64,000 nt of DNA from contig JADJJR010000001.1 of NCBI GenBank assembly GCA_016706425.1, positions 1,054,001-1,118,000 of the forward strand. The letters run 5' to 3'. Within the stretch, counting starts at the first letter, position 1. Each line of letters opens with the position of its first letter. Both the position numbers and the translations under genes were made by a program. Below, in pieces: positions 33,816-43,215 of the stretch. The DNA is from Elusimicrobiota bacterium (GTDB lineage Bacteria > Elusimicrobiota > Elusimicrobia > FEN-1173). The notes under the pieces are model-generated. The model was not told where the DNA came from. It was given only the letters and a program-made list of their open reading frames with translations, and made no database searches.

Positions 33816-35090
33816 ATGATAAAAATTCCTTTCATGGATGTTCGGCAAGGCCAGGAAGACCTGCGCGGCCCCATCGGGGCGGCCGTGGCGCGGGTGATGT
33901 CCTCCGGGGTCTACATCCTCGGCCCGGAGTTGGACGGTTTCGAGCGCGAGTTCTCCAGCTATTGCGGGGCCCAGCATTGCATCGGGGTGTCCTCGGGCTA
34001 CGACGCGCTTTACCTCATTCTCCGCGGGTACAACATCGGGCCCGGGGACGAAGTCATCGTTCCCGCCCATTGTTTTATTTCCCTTTGGTTCACCGTGAGC
34101 GCGGTGGGGGCCGTGCCGATTCCCGTGGAGCCCGATCCGCGCACCTTGAACATCGACCCCGCCAAAATCGTCGAGAAAATCAATTCGCGCACCAAGGCCA
34201 TTGTGGCGCTTCACATATACGGCCAACCCGCCGACATGACCCCCCTGCTGGATGTCGCGCGGGCGCGCGGCGTGAAGGTGATTGAGGACATGTCCCAGGC
34301 CCACGGGGCCTATTACCGGGGCCGGCGCGTCGGCAGTTGGGGCGACGCCGCCGCCGTCGATTTCTACCCCACGCTCAACCTCGGCGCGGCGGGCGATGGG
34401 GGCGCCGTGGTGACCAGCGACAACGCCCTGGCCGAACGGGTCCGTTCCCTGCGGAATTTCGGCGCTAAGGGGAAGGTGTTCGGTTTGGAAATCGGGATCA
34501 CGAGCCGTTTGGGGGAACTTCAGGCGTCGGTGCTGCGGATCAAATTGCAGCATTTGGACGTCTGGAACGAGATCCGCCGCAAACAGGCGGTCGTCTACCA
34601 GACCGCCCTGGAAAAGGCCCCGGGGGTGATTCGCCCGGAAGTGTTGAATTTCGAGGGGGCCGATCACGTGTGGCACCGCTATGTGATCCGCCATCCGCAA
34701 CGGGACGTCCTCGCTCGGGCGCTCCACACGGCGGGCATTCAAACCATGGTCCATTACCCGGATCCACCCCACTTCGCGCCGCCCTATTTGCGGGCCACGC
34801 CCGGGGTGGGCGGCTATCCGATCACCGAAAAAATGTGCCGCGAGGTGTTAAGCCTTCCCATCGGCCCGCATTTGACCGTGCCCCAGATTTTGCAGGTGGC
34901 CCAGGCGGTGTCCCGGGAGGCGCATCTTTTGCAAGGACAAAACCCCGATCCGGCCCAGGTCTCCCTTTCGAACCCGAAGCCGCCGGCCCAGGAGGTCCAC
35001 GCCCCCAGCGTCCCTCCGAGTCTCGCCGGAATCCCCCTTCCTAAACCGCCGGTCGTCAACACCCCCGACCAGGCGGACAACATCCGATAA
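33816..35090 (+). CDS. DegT/DnrJ/EryC1 aminotransferase homologue lacking the PLP lysine
   Basis: A 424-residue sugar-aminotransferase fold of the QdtB/FdtB type: FMDVRQGQEDLRGPI, GVSSGYDALYLILRGYNIGPGDEVIVPAHCFI, VEDMSQAHGAYYRGRRVG. The segment normally reading FYPTKNLGA is FYPTLNLGAAGDGGAVV, so the Schiff-base lysine is Leu187. A roughly 60-residue proline-rich tail (from about 365) is unusual. AGGGA at 33808-33812 is the ribosome site. If the sequence is right it cannot form the normal internal aldimine and may be a dehydratase-like, binding or regulatory protein. Confidence 0.8.
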   Translation: MIKIPFMDVRQGQEDLRGPIGAAVARVMSSGVYILGPELDGFEREFSSYCGAQHCIGVSSGYDALYLILRGYNIGPGDEVIVPAHCFISLWFTVSAVGAVPIPVEPDPRTLNIDPAKIVEKINSRTKAIVALHIYGQPADMTPLLDVARARGVKVIEDMSQAHGAYYRGRRVGSWGDAAAVDFYPTLNLGAAGDGGAVVTSDNALAERVRSLRNFGAKGKVFGLEIGITSRLGELQASVLRIKLQHLDVWNEIRRKQAVVYQTALEKAPGVIRPEVLNFEGADHVWHRYVIRHPQRDVLARALHTAGIQTMVHYPDPPHFAPPYLRATPGVGGYPITEKMCREVLSLPIGPHLTVPQILQVAQAVSREAHLLQGQNPDPAQVSLSNPKPPAQEVHAPSVPPSLAGIPLPKPPVVNTPDQADNIR

Positions 35091-35214
35091 GTCCGTCAAA
35101 AAGATAAAATAAGTCCTTTGTGGATGGCCCCTCGGGGGCCTTCCGCCCCTGTTTGTTCCCGGAGACACCGTTTCGATTTTGGAGGATTCCCTTTCCCAGG
35201 GTTGAGAGAAAGCC

Positions 35215-36716
35215 ATGCTATTCATAAAAAGCGCGATGTGGGTTTCCCTCGGGATCGCCCTCGGGCGGCTGGCCGGGTTCGTCCGGGACGCCAGCCTGGC
35301 GGCCCGTTTCGGGGCCCAGGGGCCGGCGGACATCGCGGTGGTCCTGTTGCTCGTTCCCGACTCGCTGCTGAACCTGCTCGTCGGGGGAGCGATGTCGGCG
35401 GCCCTGATCCCGGAGTTCGCCCGGTTGGGGCGGGGTCTTCGATCCCGCGCGCTCCTGAGCCAGGCCTTGCTCTATAGCGGCGGGCTCGCCCTGGCGTTGG
35501 TGGTCTTGATGTTCGTGTTCGCGGGACCGGTTCTGAGCGTGCTCGCGCCCGGGTTTTCGACGGAGGCGCGCGCGACGACGCTTCCGCTTTTTCGCACGGC
35601 CCTGTGGGCCATCCCCTTGACCTTCTTGGCCGGTGTGACCACCGCCTTTTTGCAATCCCGCCATCGTTTCTTGATCCCGGCCCTGGGCACGTTGTTTTTC
35701 AATTTGGTGCTGATCGCCGCCATTCAAGCGGGATCCGGTCATGTCAACCCGTTGTCGATCCTCGCGGCGGCGGTGATCGCGGCGTGTTTGTTCCGTCTGG
35801 GCAGCCAAGCCGTCGCCATTGGCCCCTTCGCGGTGGCCGCGCGTTTTTTCCGTTGGCCCCTTTTCCATTCCGATTTGTTGCGGCGGTACGGACAGGCGGT
35901 CGCCGCGGGCAGCTTTGTGGCCCTGGTGCCGATTCTGGCAAGATCGGCCGCCAGCTTGACCGCCGAAGGGGGCATGGCCCTCTTCAATTACGCGGCCAAA
36001 CTCGTGGAACTCCCTCTGGGGGTCGCCATCACGGTGCTGTCCGTGGCCGTGTTCCCTTTGTTGAGCCACGCCTTCGCGCGGGGTCAGGAAACCGGACCCC
36101 TGTTGAGGTCCTCTTTCCGCTGGGTCCTGGCCGTCTCCGTTGGGCTGATGGTGAGTTTATTCGTTTTTCGAAGGCTTTTCGCGGAGTTGGCCTTCGGGTG
36201 GGGCCGCATGACCTCGGCCGATTTAGACCGGCTGTCGGTGTTGTTCGGTATCGGGCTGCTTTCGTTGCCTTTTCAAGGTCTGGCCGGTATGTTGATGGCG
36301 GTGTTCAACGCCAAACGGGATACCGCCGCCCCTTTCCGCGTGAACGCGGTGGGCGCGCTTTTGTTTTTTCCTTTAGCGCTCGCCTTCGCGTTCCCCTTGA
36401 GCGGCGGGGTTCGGGGGGTCATGGCGGCCCAGGTCGTCGTGTTTATGGGGACTTGCGCGCTGCAGTCGTGGTTGTTGGCCCGTCGCCACGGCATCGGACT
36501 GTCGAGCTTTTTACCCCCGGTTCGCGTCGCCGGGTTTTTCTTCGTTTCCCTGTTGGCGGGTGGGGCGCGGCCTGGTTGAGGGACCACTGGGTTTTGGCGA
36601 CCGTCCCGCGGGTGACGCTGGCCGGGGGAACCGGCTTGGTTTTGTTGTTGGCGGGCTTGGGGATGCTCGGGGAAGGGGCGGGTCTCCTCGCCCGGTGGAG
36701 GGCCCGTGGGGCTTAA
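35215..36716 (+). CDS. murJ: MurJ/MviN-family lipid flippase with a frameshift near its end
   Basis: The protein begins MLFIKSAMWVSLGIALGRLAGFVRDASLAARFGAQGPADI, the classic MurJ first helix. It continues through NLLVGGAMSAALIPEF, ALWAIPLTFLAGVTTAFLQSRHRF and FNAKRDTAAPFRVN. The open frame stops at 36579 after 454 residues. The frame one base back continues WGAAWLRDHWVLATVPRVTLAGGTGLVLLLAGLGML to a stop at 36716, giving about 500 residues, the normal length. One base, probably a G in a GGG run, seems missing at about 36556-36562. MurJ flips lipid II; in this sugar locus a homologue could also flip another lipid-linked glycan. Confidence 0.85.
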
Positions 36717-37542
36717 GCTTCTGCTGATCACCAACGATCCGACGCTCGCCGCCTTTGCGGTTCAACAGGGGGTCGACCGCGTCTTTGTCGATTTGGAGGT
36801 GTTGGGAAAACACGAGCGGCAGGGTCATCGTGACACGTTGATCTCCAGCCATTCCCTGGCCGATGCGGCCAAGGTGCGCTCGGCGTTGGGGGGGGGCGAA
36901 TTGCTGGTCCGGCTCAATCCCGTTCATCCCGGCAGCGAGGCCGAAATCGACGGAGCCATCGCGGCCGGAGCGGACCTCGTGATGTTGCCCATGTTCAAGA
37001 CCCTGGCCGAGGTGGAGCGGGTGGCCCACCGCATCGCCGGGCGTTGCCGCTTCGTTCCATTGGTGGAGACTCCGGCCGCGTTGGATTTGGTCCCCGCGCT
37101 CACGCGCACGAAAGGGGTGGACGAGTTGTACCTCGGGCTCAACGACCTCCATATGGGGTTGGGACGGGATTTCATGTTTGAATTGTTGATCGACGGCACC
37201 GTGGAGCGCTTCGCCGACGCTTGCCGATCGGCGGGAACCCCCTTCGGGTTCGGGGGCGTTGCGCGGGTGGACGAAGGCCTGGTGTCCGGTCGCCTCGTTT
37301 TGTCCGAGCACGCCCGTCTGGGGTCCTCCTCGGTGATCCTGTCCCGAACCTTCCATCGGTCCTCCCAGAATTTGGAAGACGCCCTTGCCAACGTGGATTT
37401 TGGAAAAGAAATTGCCCGGTTGCGGGAGGCGGAAAGGGCGTTGTCACGTCGGGCCCCAACGGAAATCGACGCCGATCGCCGCGCCCTGGAAAAAGCCGTT
37501 GCGACAGTCCGTGACAAGATCCGCGCTGGGGCGCAACGATGA
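36706..37542 (+). CDS. HpcH/HpaI (citrate-lyase beta-like) aldolase family protein
   Basis: A 278-residue TIM-barrel protein starting at GTG 36706, overlapping the end of the repaired murJ. Motifs are DRVFVDLEVLGKHERQGHRDT, GGGELLVRLNPVHPGSEAEID, GADLVMLPMFKTLAEVERV and FVPLVETPAALDLVPAL, where the glutamate is the metal ligand. LYLGLNDLHMGLGRDFMFE follows. Such enzymes cleave or form carbon-carbon bonds of keto acids. In a nonulosonic-acid locus it could act on a 2-keto acid sugar, but this is inference from context. Confidence 0.82.
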   Translation: MGLKLLLITNDPTLAAFAVQQGVDRVFVDLEVLGKHERQGHRDTLISSHSLADAAKVRSALGGGELLVRLNPVHPGSEAEIDGAIAAGADLVMLPMFKTLAEVERVAHRIAGRCRFVPLVETPAALDLVPALTRTKGVDELYLGLNDLHMGLGRDFMFELLIDGTVERFADACRSAGTPFGFGGVARVDEGLVSGRLVLSEHARLGSSSVILSRTFHRSSQNLEDALANVDFGKEIARLREAERALSRRAPTEIDADRRALEKAVATVRDKIRAGAQR

Positions 37543-37777
37543 AGCGCTGTCGGGGTGTCGGGATTTCCAGGACCGCCGTGTTCCTCTCCTGGTCGCCGTC
37601 GGCGTTGATCGTCCGGGACTTCCGATTCAACTCCCAAGGCCCGGGGATGTGCGGAATTTTCGTTTTTTATCGATGGATTCAACGTGGTTGGAATTGAAGC
37701 AATGGGCGCGCACGAAAAGGTTTGTCAATCCGTTTGTGCCTATCGTCGAGTCCTCCGGCTTGCCCGTGCACAGTTAG
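37543..37777 (+). other. Gene remnant or damaged small gene between aldolase and acyltransferase
   Basis: No intact gene is recognisable. One frame (to a stop at 37777) reads EALSGCRDFQDRRVPLLVAVGVDRPGLPIQLPRPGDVRNF and further, plausibly the end of a protein. Another frame, opened by an ATG at 37539 that overlaps the aldolase stop, contains MCGIFVFYR at 37647, which resembles the start of the asparagine synthetase gene at 39850 (25 of 30 bases identical). The stretch may be a rearrangement scar. Confidence 0.35.
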
Positions 37778-39782
37778 ATGGGCTCCGAGATGTCGAATTC
37801 TCTTGTTCACCCCAAATATCGAGCGGACATCGACGGACTACGGGCCGTGGCGGTCTTGTCCGTCCTTGTGTTCCACGCTTTCCCCGGGGTGTTGCCCGGC
37901 GGATTCATTGGCGTCGATATCTTTTTTGTTATTTCGGGGTATCTTATTTCCACTATCATTGTTTCCAGTTTGGGCAAGAATAAATTTGGTCTCTTGGAAT
38001 TTTATGGTCGGCGAATAAAGAGGATATTCCCGGGGTTGATTTTGGTTTTGTGCGCGGTGATCGGGGGCGGGTGGGTTATATTGTTTTCAACGGAGTTTGA
38101 AAGGTTGGGCAAGCACGTCGTGGGGGCCACTGGCTTCCTGTCGAATTTTCTTCTGCAGAAAGAGTCCGGATATTTTGATGTTTCTGCCGAAACCAAACCC
38201 CTGTTGCATTTGTGGAGCTTGGCTATAGAAGAGCAGTTCTATTTGATTTGGCCCCTCTTTTTGATGGCCGTCCATCGGGCGCGGTTGGGTTATTTCCCCG
38301 CCACAGTGGTTTTGGGGGTTGTTTCTTTCCTCGCGAACCTCTATTTCACTTTTGGCAACGCGTCAAAGGGGTTTTATTGGCCCTTTGGACGATTTTGGGA
38401 GCTGTTGGTGGGGGCATCGGCCGCCCTCCTTCTACTTAGGCAACCTGTTATCGAAAAAAACCGAAGGGACCTATTCTCGGCGGTCGGCGCCCTGCTTTTA
38501 TTGATCGGGTTGATTTTCTTGAATAAGAGAACACTCTTTCCGGGGTTCTCGGCTTTGATCCCGACGATGGGCGCCTTGTTGATGATTGTGGCGGGCCCGG
38601 GGGCATGGATCAATTCGTTGGTTCTTTCCCGTCGTGTGTTGGTTTGGGTTGGCCTGATAAGTTATCCGCTCTATTTATGGCATTGGCCTTTGATTTCGAT
38701 GGCGAAGATTAATTTCGGGCCTGTGGGTCCTTGGGCCATGGGCCTGATAATGATTTGTTCGTTTTCTTGGCATGGTCAACGTATGTCATTGAGCAGCCCA
38801 TCCGATTTGGAAAAAAACGTTTTCCTTACGCCACATCGCTTTTGATCGCTATGTCTTTTCTTGCGATCGCTGGGTTGTTTATTCAGTCAACCGGAGGGCT
38901 CCCCGATCGGAGGGTCAATCGTATTTTGACAAATACGCCGGATCGATCAAAAGAACGGAACGTCAGAAAGATTGCTTCGATATCGAATACGCGTACAAAA
39001 CGGAAGGAAAATGGTTTTGCGAATTTGGGCAGGGGCGGCCGGTCTTGTTTGCCTACGGGGACAGCCACGCCTTGAGTTTATTGCCGGCGTTGGAAAGCAT
39101 AGCTTCCCGGGAGGGAATAAAAATTCTTTTCACGGGAGCGAGTGGATGCCCCCCGTTGTTGGGCGTCCAGTCCTTAAGGGGCGAGGAAACAATTCGGCGA
39201 CACAACTGTTTTCAATTGAACGACAGGATCGCCCGCTATGTCGATGAGAATAAGATTCCCGGCGTGTTGCTCATCGGCCGATGGTCTTACTACACCGGGA
39301 ATTCATCGGGCAAGGAGGATTGGAACCCGATCGCAAAAGGAGATGTCGCCTCCTTTCCTGCAACGATTGAGACTTCTCGGGCAGATTTGGAATACGCGGT
39401 GGATAAAACAATGGCGCAATACACGGCCAAGGGGGTGAAGGTGTTCGTTGCTGAAGACAACCCCCAACAACCCATGGACCCAATCCTTGCGCTTCGGCGT
39501 TCGAAAGGAACGGTGGAGTCAATCAACGCCTGGGCGGTTTCTCGGAACGAACACGCTGTTCGCCAAAACCTGCCGAACGCTCTTTTGAATAAAGCCGTGC
39601 GCTTTTACGGGGCGACGCCAATTTCATTTGATTCGGTTTTGTGTGAAAGGGATTCGTGCCCTTTCGTTGAGGGTGACCAATTTCTCTATTTTGACGATGA
39701 CCATCTTAGCGTGACGGGTTCTTCTCGCATCGAACCAGTTTTGCGGGCATCGATGGCGTCGTTATGGGAATCAATAAAATGA
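37778..39782 (+). pseudogene. Acyltransferase-3/SGNH (OafA-type) O-acetyltransferase, two frameshifts
   Basis: Frame 1 of the gene (37778-38760) encodes the acyltransferase-3 domain: YRADIDGLRAVAVLSVLVFHAFP (catalytic His), FFVISGYLIS, YGRRIKRIFPGL, LLHLWSLAIEEQFYLIWPLF. After about 38760 the next frame carries FLAWSTYVIEQPIRFGKKRF. After about 38920 a third frame carries FAYGDSHALSLLPALESIA and the rest of the SGNH domain, ending DDDHLSVTGSSRIEPVL at 39782. Each break is explained by one missing base (for example CGTATTTTGAC for R-I-F-D). Repaired, it is a full-length O-acetyltransferase for a surface sugar. Base composition is less GC-rich than the flanks. Confidence 0.8.
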
Positions 39783-39850
39783 TTGAAAAAATAAACCAGC
39801 AACAGAATGACGTCGGTTCTCTTCAGCGTCAATTGGAAGCGACACTCTGA
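39779..39850 (+). CDS. Possible 23-residue coupled microprotein
   Basis: An ATG at 39779 overlaps the acyltransferase stop (ATGA). The short frame MIEKINQQQNDVGSLQRQLEATL ends in TGA at 39848-39850, overlapping the asnB ATG as TGATG. The sequence is polar and coiled-coil-like. The coupling on both sides is suggestive, but such a short frame could be chance or a translation relay only. Confidence 0.3.
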   Translation: MIEKINQQQNDVGSLQRQLEATL

Positions 39851-41580
39851 TGTGCGGCATATTCGGTTTTTATCAAAGGGAGGGGCCCCGCTTCCGCCCG
39901 GTTTGGCCGAGCCATGGGGCAGACTTTGGTTCACCGGGGACCCGATGACGTGGGCATTTTCACCCGTCCGGCGTGTCCCTTGGCAACCGGCGTCTTTCCA
40001 TCATCGACGTCTCCGGGGGGCCCAAACCCTTCGTCTCGGCGGACGGGCACATCGCCGTCGTGCAAAACGGGGAAATCTTTAACCACGTCGAATTGGCCAG
40101 GGGTTTGGCCCGATCGGGTCACCCCTGCGCCACCCACAGCGATACGGAAGTCCTCCTCCGGCTCTACGAGCGCGACGGCATTGGTATGGTGCGGCATCTC
40201 AACGGGATGTTCGCCATCGCGCTGTGGGACGGCCGTTCGGGCGACCTCCATCTGGTGCGCGACCGCATCGGCGTTAAACCTCTCTATTTGTACGACGAGG
40301 GGTCGCGTCTTCTTTTCGCCTCGGAAATCAAAGCCTTGTTGCGGGCGGGTGTGCCACGGCGACTCAACGAGGAAGCGCTCCATCATTTTTTAACCTACAA
40401 CTACGTGCCCCCCGCTCACGATGTTCGAGGGCGTGGTCCATCTGCCGCCGGGCCACCGGCTGCGTGTATCAGGGAAAAACCGGGAAATGACCCGCTGGTG
40501 GGACTTGTCCTCCCAACGCCCGCTGGATCGGAGCGAGGGCGGTGGATCGCCGAATTCAACGATGTTTTGGACGACGCCGTCCGCCTGCGTCTGCGGTCGG
40601 ACGTGCCTTTCGGGGCTTTTTGTCGGGCGGCGTGGATTCGAGCACCGTGGTCGGCGTCATGCGCCGCCATTTGAAAGAACCCGTTCGCGCCTATTCCATC
40701 GGGTTCCACGAAGAGCGGTTCGACGAATCGCCCTTCGCCGTGGAGGCAGCCCAGCGGTTCGGGGCGCGGCACGTTTTGCGCAAGGTGGACGCGAACATGT
40801 TGGACCTCTGGCCCCTCGTCACCTGGCACAACGACCAGCCCCACGGGGACATCTCTTTTTGCCCACCTACCGCGTGTCGCAACTGGCCGCCGAGGAGGTC
40901 AAGGTCGTTCTCACCGGGGACGGCGCCGACGAGTTGTTCGCCGGGTACGACAAGTACAAAACTTTCTTCACCGGCCGCGGGGCGGACGCGGCGCCAGAAC
41001 AGGTGTTCCGTCGTGCCTACTACGAAAACATCTCTTTGTTCTCGGACGTGAACAAGGGGACGCTGTACGCGCCCGCGCTGGCCGACCGGTTGCGCGGGGT
41101 CGAAAGTTCCGCGATTCTGGCGCCCTTGTTTGAAGAGTCCGCCGGGATGGACCGGATCAATCAGGCGCTTTACATCGACGCCCGTTTCTTGCTTCCGGGC
41201 AACAATTTGGTGAAGCCGGATCGCATGGGCATGGCTGTGTCCATCGAGGCCCGCACACCGTTTCTGGACTACCGCATGATGGAATTGGCTTTCCGCATGC
41301 CGGGCTCGTTGAAACTGGCCCACGGGGAAACCAAATACATTTACAAGAAGGCCGTTCGCCCCTTGATCGGCGATGGATTGACCGATCGGAAAAAGACCAT
41401 GTTCACCGTGCCGGTGGGGGAATGGTTCCGCGATCGATTGGGCCCCTTCTTGGAGGCCGTGTTGTTTTCCCCCCGAACCCACGAACGGGGATTGTTTCGG
41501 CCCGAGATTGTGCGCGCGTTGATCGACGACCACCGCGCGGGGCGCGCCAACCGCACCCGGGAATTGCGCGCCTTGATCGC
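39850..41580 (+). pseudogene. Asparagine synthetase (glutamine-hydrolysing) homologue, multiple frameshifts
   Basis: The reading frame starts MCGIFGFYQREG (Cys2 nucleophile of the glutaminase domain). It continues in changing frames through MGQTLVHRGPDDVGIF, NRRLSIIDVSGGPKPF, MFAIALWDGRSGDLHLVRDRIGVKPLY, FLSGGVDSSTVVGVMRRHLKEPV (the PP-loop) and LTGDGADELFAGYDKYKTFF to RPLIGDGLTDRKKTMFTVPVGEWFRDRL. Breaks lie near 39880, 39910, 39975, 40430, 40540, 40630 and 40860. The motifs are intact, so either the bases are wrong or decay is recent. AsnB-like proteins in polysaccharide loci amidate sugar carboxyl groups. The last codons run straight into neuA without a stop. Confidence 0.8.
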
Positions 41581-42223
41581 CGGGCTTTTGGGTGGGAAAC
41601 CGCTCATCGTCTGGTCTGTCGAGGCGGGCCTTCGCTCCAAACACATTGATAGTGTCATGGTGACAACCGACAGCGAAGAGATAGCGCGGGTCAGCAAAAA
41701 AGCCAGGGGCGTCCGTTCCTTTCCTGCGACCGGCTCGGTTGGCGAGTGACGATTCCCCCGACGTTTGAGGCGGTCGCCCATGCTCTTGAATATTGCAAGC
41801 GACATCTTGGGAAAATATACGATTACATTGTCTTGTTGGAACCCACCTCGCCATTGAGGGAGAGGAGATATTGATAGGATGATCGAAAAACTTGTCGATA
41901 ATATCAAGAAATACGATGCGATCATCAGCGTTGGTGAAGTTCAGGAGCACCCTTCACTGCTTAAACGGATCCGGGGGAAAACTCCAGCCCTCTTGTCCGG
42001 GGCCTAAAAGCCACTTCACGGCGCCAGGACAACGCGCCGGCGTATTTTCCTTTTGGTGTGGCGTATATTGTTCGAACGAAGCGTTTTGTTGCGCGAAAAA
42101 CCTTTTATCCTCGGAGAAAGACGTTTTTTATCTAATCAACGGCACCAAAACTATGAAATTGACGATTTGTGTGATTTTCTTTGCGTTGAAACCATATTGA
42201 AACATCAGGAGAAAAAGCGATGA
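41581..42223 (+). pseudogene. neuA: Acylneuraminate cytidylyltransferase homologue, 5' end missing and frameshifted
   Basis: The sequence LLGGKPLIVWSVEAGLRSKHIDSVMVTTDSEEIARVSKKARG is the NeuA N-terminal domain but lacks the first 20 or so residues that hold the CTP-binding ARGGSKG motif. It is joined in frame to the asnB end. After frame changes near 41700, 41740 and 41875 the family continues with FLRPARLASDDSPTFEAV, YDYIVLLEPTSPLRE, DAIISVGEVQEHPSLLKRI and DNAPAYFPFGVAYIVRTKRF, and stops at 42223. It would activate a nonulosonic acid with CTP. As written it cannot be active. Confidence 0.75.
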
Positions 42224-43194
42224 GGTTTCTTGTGATGGGGTTGGGGTCCATGGGAAAGCGCCGGATCCGTTGCCTGAAGTCTTTGGGCCATGTCGATATC
42301 ACGGGATTTGACTTGCGCGCGGACCGTCGAGAGAAGCCAAGGAAAAACACGGGATTAAAATCCTCGATCGGTGCGATTCGATCGATCCGGAATACGACGC
42401 TGTCGTTGTTTCCGTTCCGCCGGATGCTCATCTTGAGATCGTCCGGCGGGCGGTGGCGGCCGGCGTGCCGAGTTTTGTCGAGGCAAGTGTTATTTGAGGC
42501 TTGGAGTCTTTGGAAAAAAAAAAAAGCCCTCGCGGCGAAAGTGCTTGTGGCCCCGTCCTGCACACTGCGTTTTCACCCGGCCGTGCGCGCCATTAAAAAA
42601 TCGTGCGCGATGAGGAATTCGGGGGTTTACAAATTTTTTCCTACCATTCCGGACAATACCTGCCCGATTGGCACCCTTGGGAAAACGTCAAGGACTACTA
42701 TGTTTCAAAAAGGGAGACGGGCGGGGCGAGAGAAATCGTTCCTTTGAACTGACTTGGCTGACGGATGTTTTCCGTGGGCCTCCGGTCGCGGCGCGGGACT
42801 GCGTGGGGCAACAATGGACGTCGGTGCGGACATCGATGATGCGTACACGATCGCCCTTCAATTCCAACGGGGTTTTCGGGTCGTTGATGGTGGATGTCGT
42901 GTCCCGTTACGCCGTGCGGACCTGACCCTCAATCTGGAGCAGGGGCAGGTCGTTTGGAAATGGGACGAACCGAACATTCGTGTCTACCAGCGACGCGAGT
43001 TCTTGTCGGTGGTCCGTCCGGCCGTATCAAGTGGAGCCCGCCCATGAAGATTACAACCCTCATATCACCGAAAAAATGTACGTTGAAGAATTGATGGCGT
43101 TCGTCGAGGCTGTTCAGGGAAAAGCGGTTTCCCGCACAGTTTGTCTGAAGACATCGGCGTCTTGCGCGTGTTGGCGGACGCCGAACGCGGTTGA
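42220..43194 (+). pseudogene. Gfo/Idh/MocA-family oxidoreductase, frameshifted
   Basis: It starts MRFLVMGLGSMGKRRIRCLKSLGHVDITGFDLRADRRE with a Rossmann GLGSMG motif, overlapping the neuA stop (ATGA). In other frames follow DPEYDAVVVSVPPDAHLEIVRRAVAAGVPSFVEAS and HSGQYLPDWHPWENVKDYYVSKRETGGAREIVPFELTWLTDVF. The end reads HITEKMYVEELMAFVEAVQGKAV, stopping at 43194. These are typical of Gfo/Idh sugar dehydrogenases. Several single-base indels break the frame, for example in the long A run near 42516-42527. Its product may be a keto sugar for the aminotransferase encoded next. Confidence 0.72.
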
Positions 43195-43215
43195 GCCAAA
43201 AGAGGGGGCCGTTGC

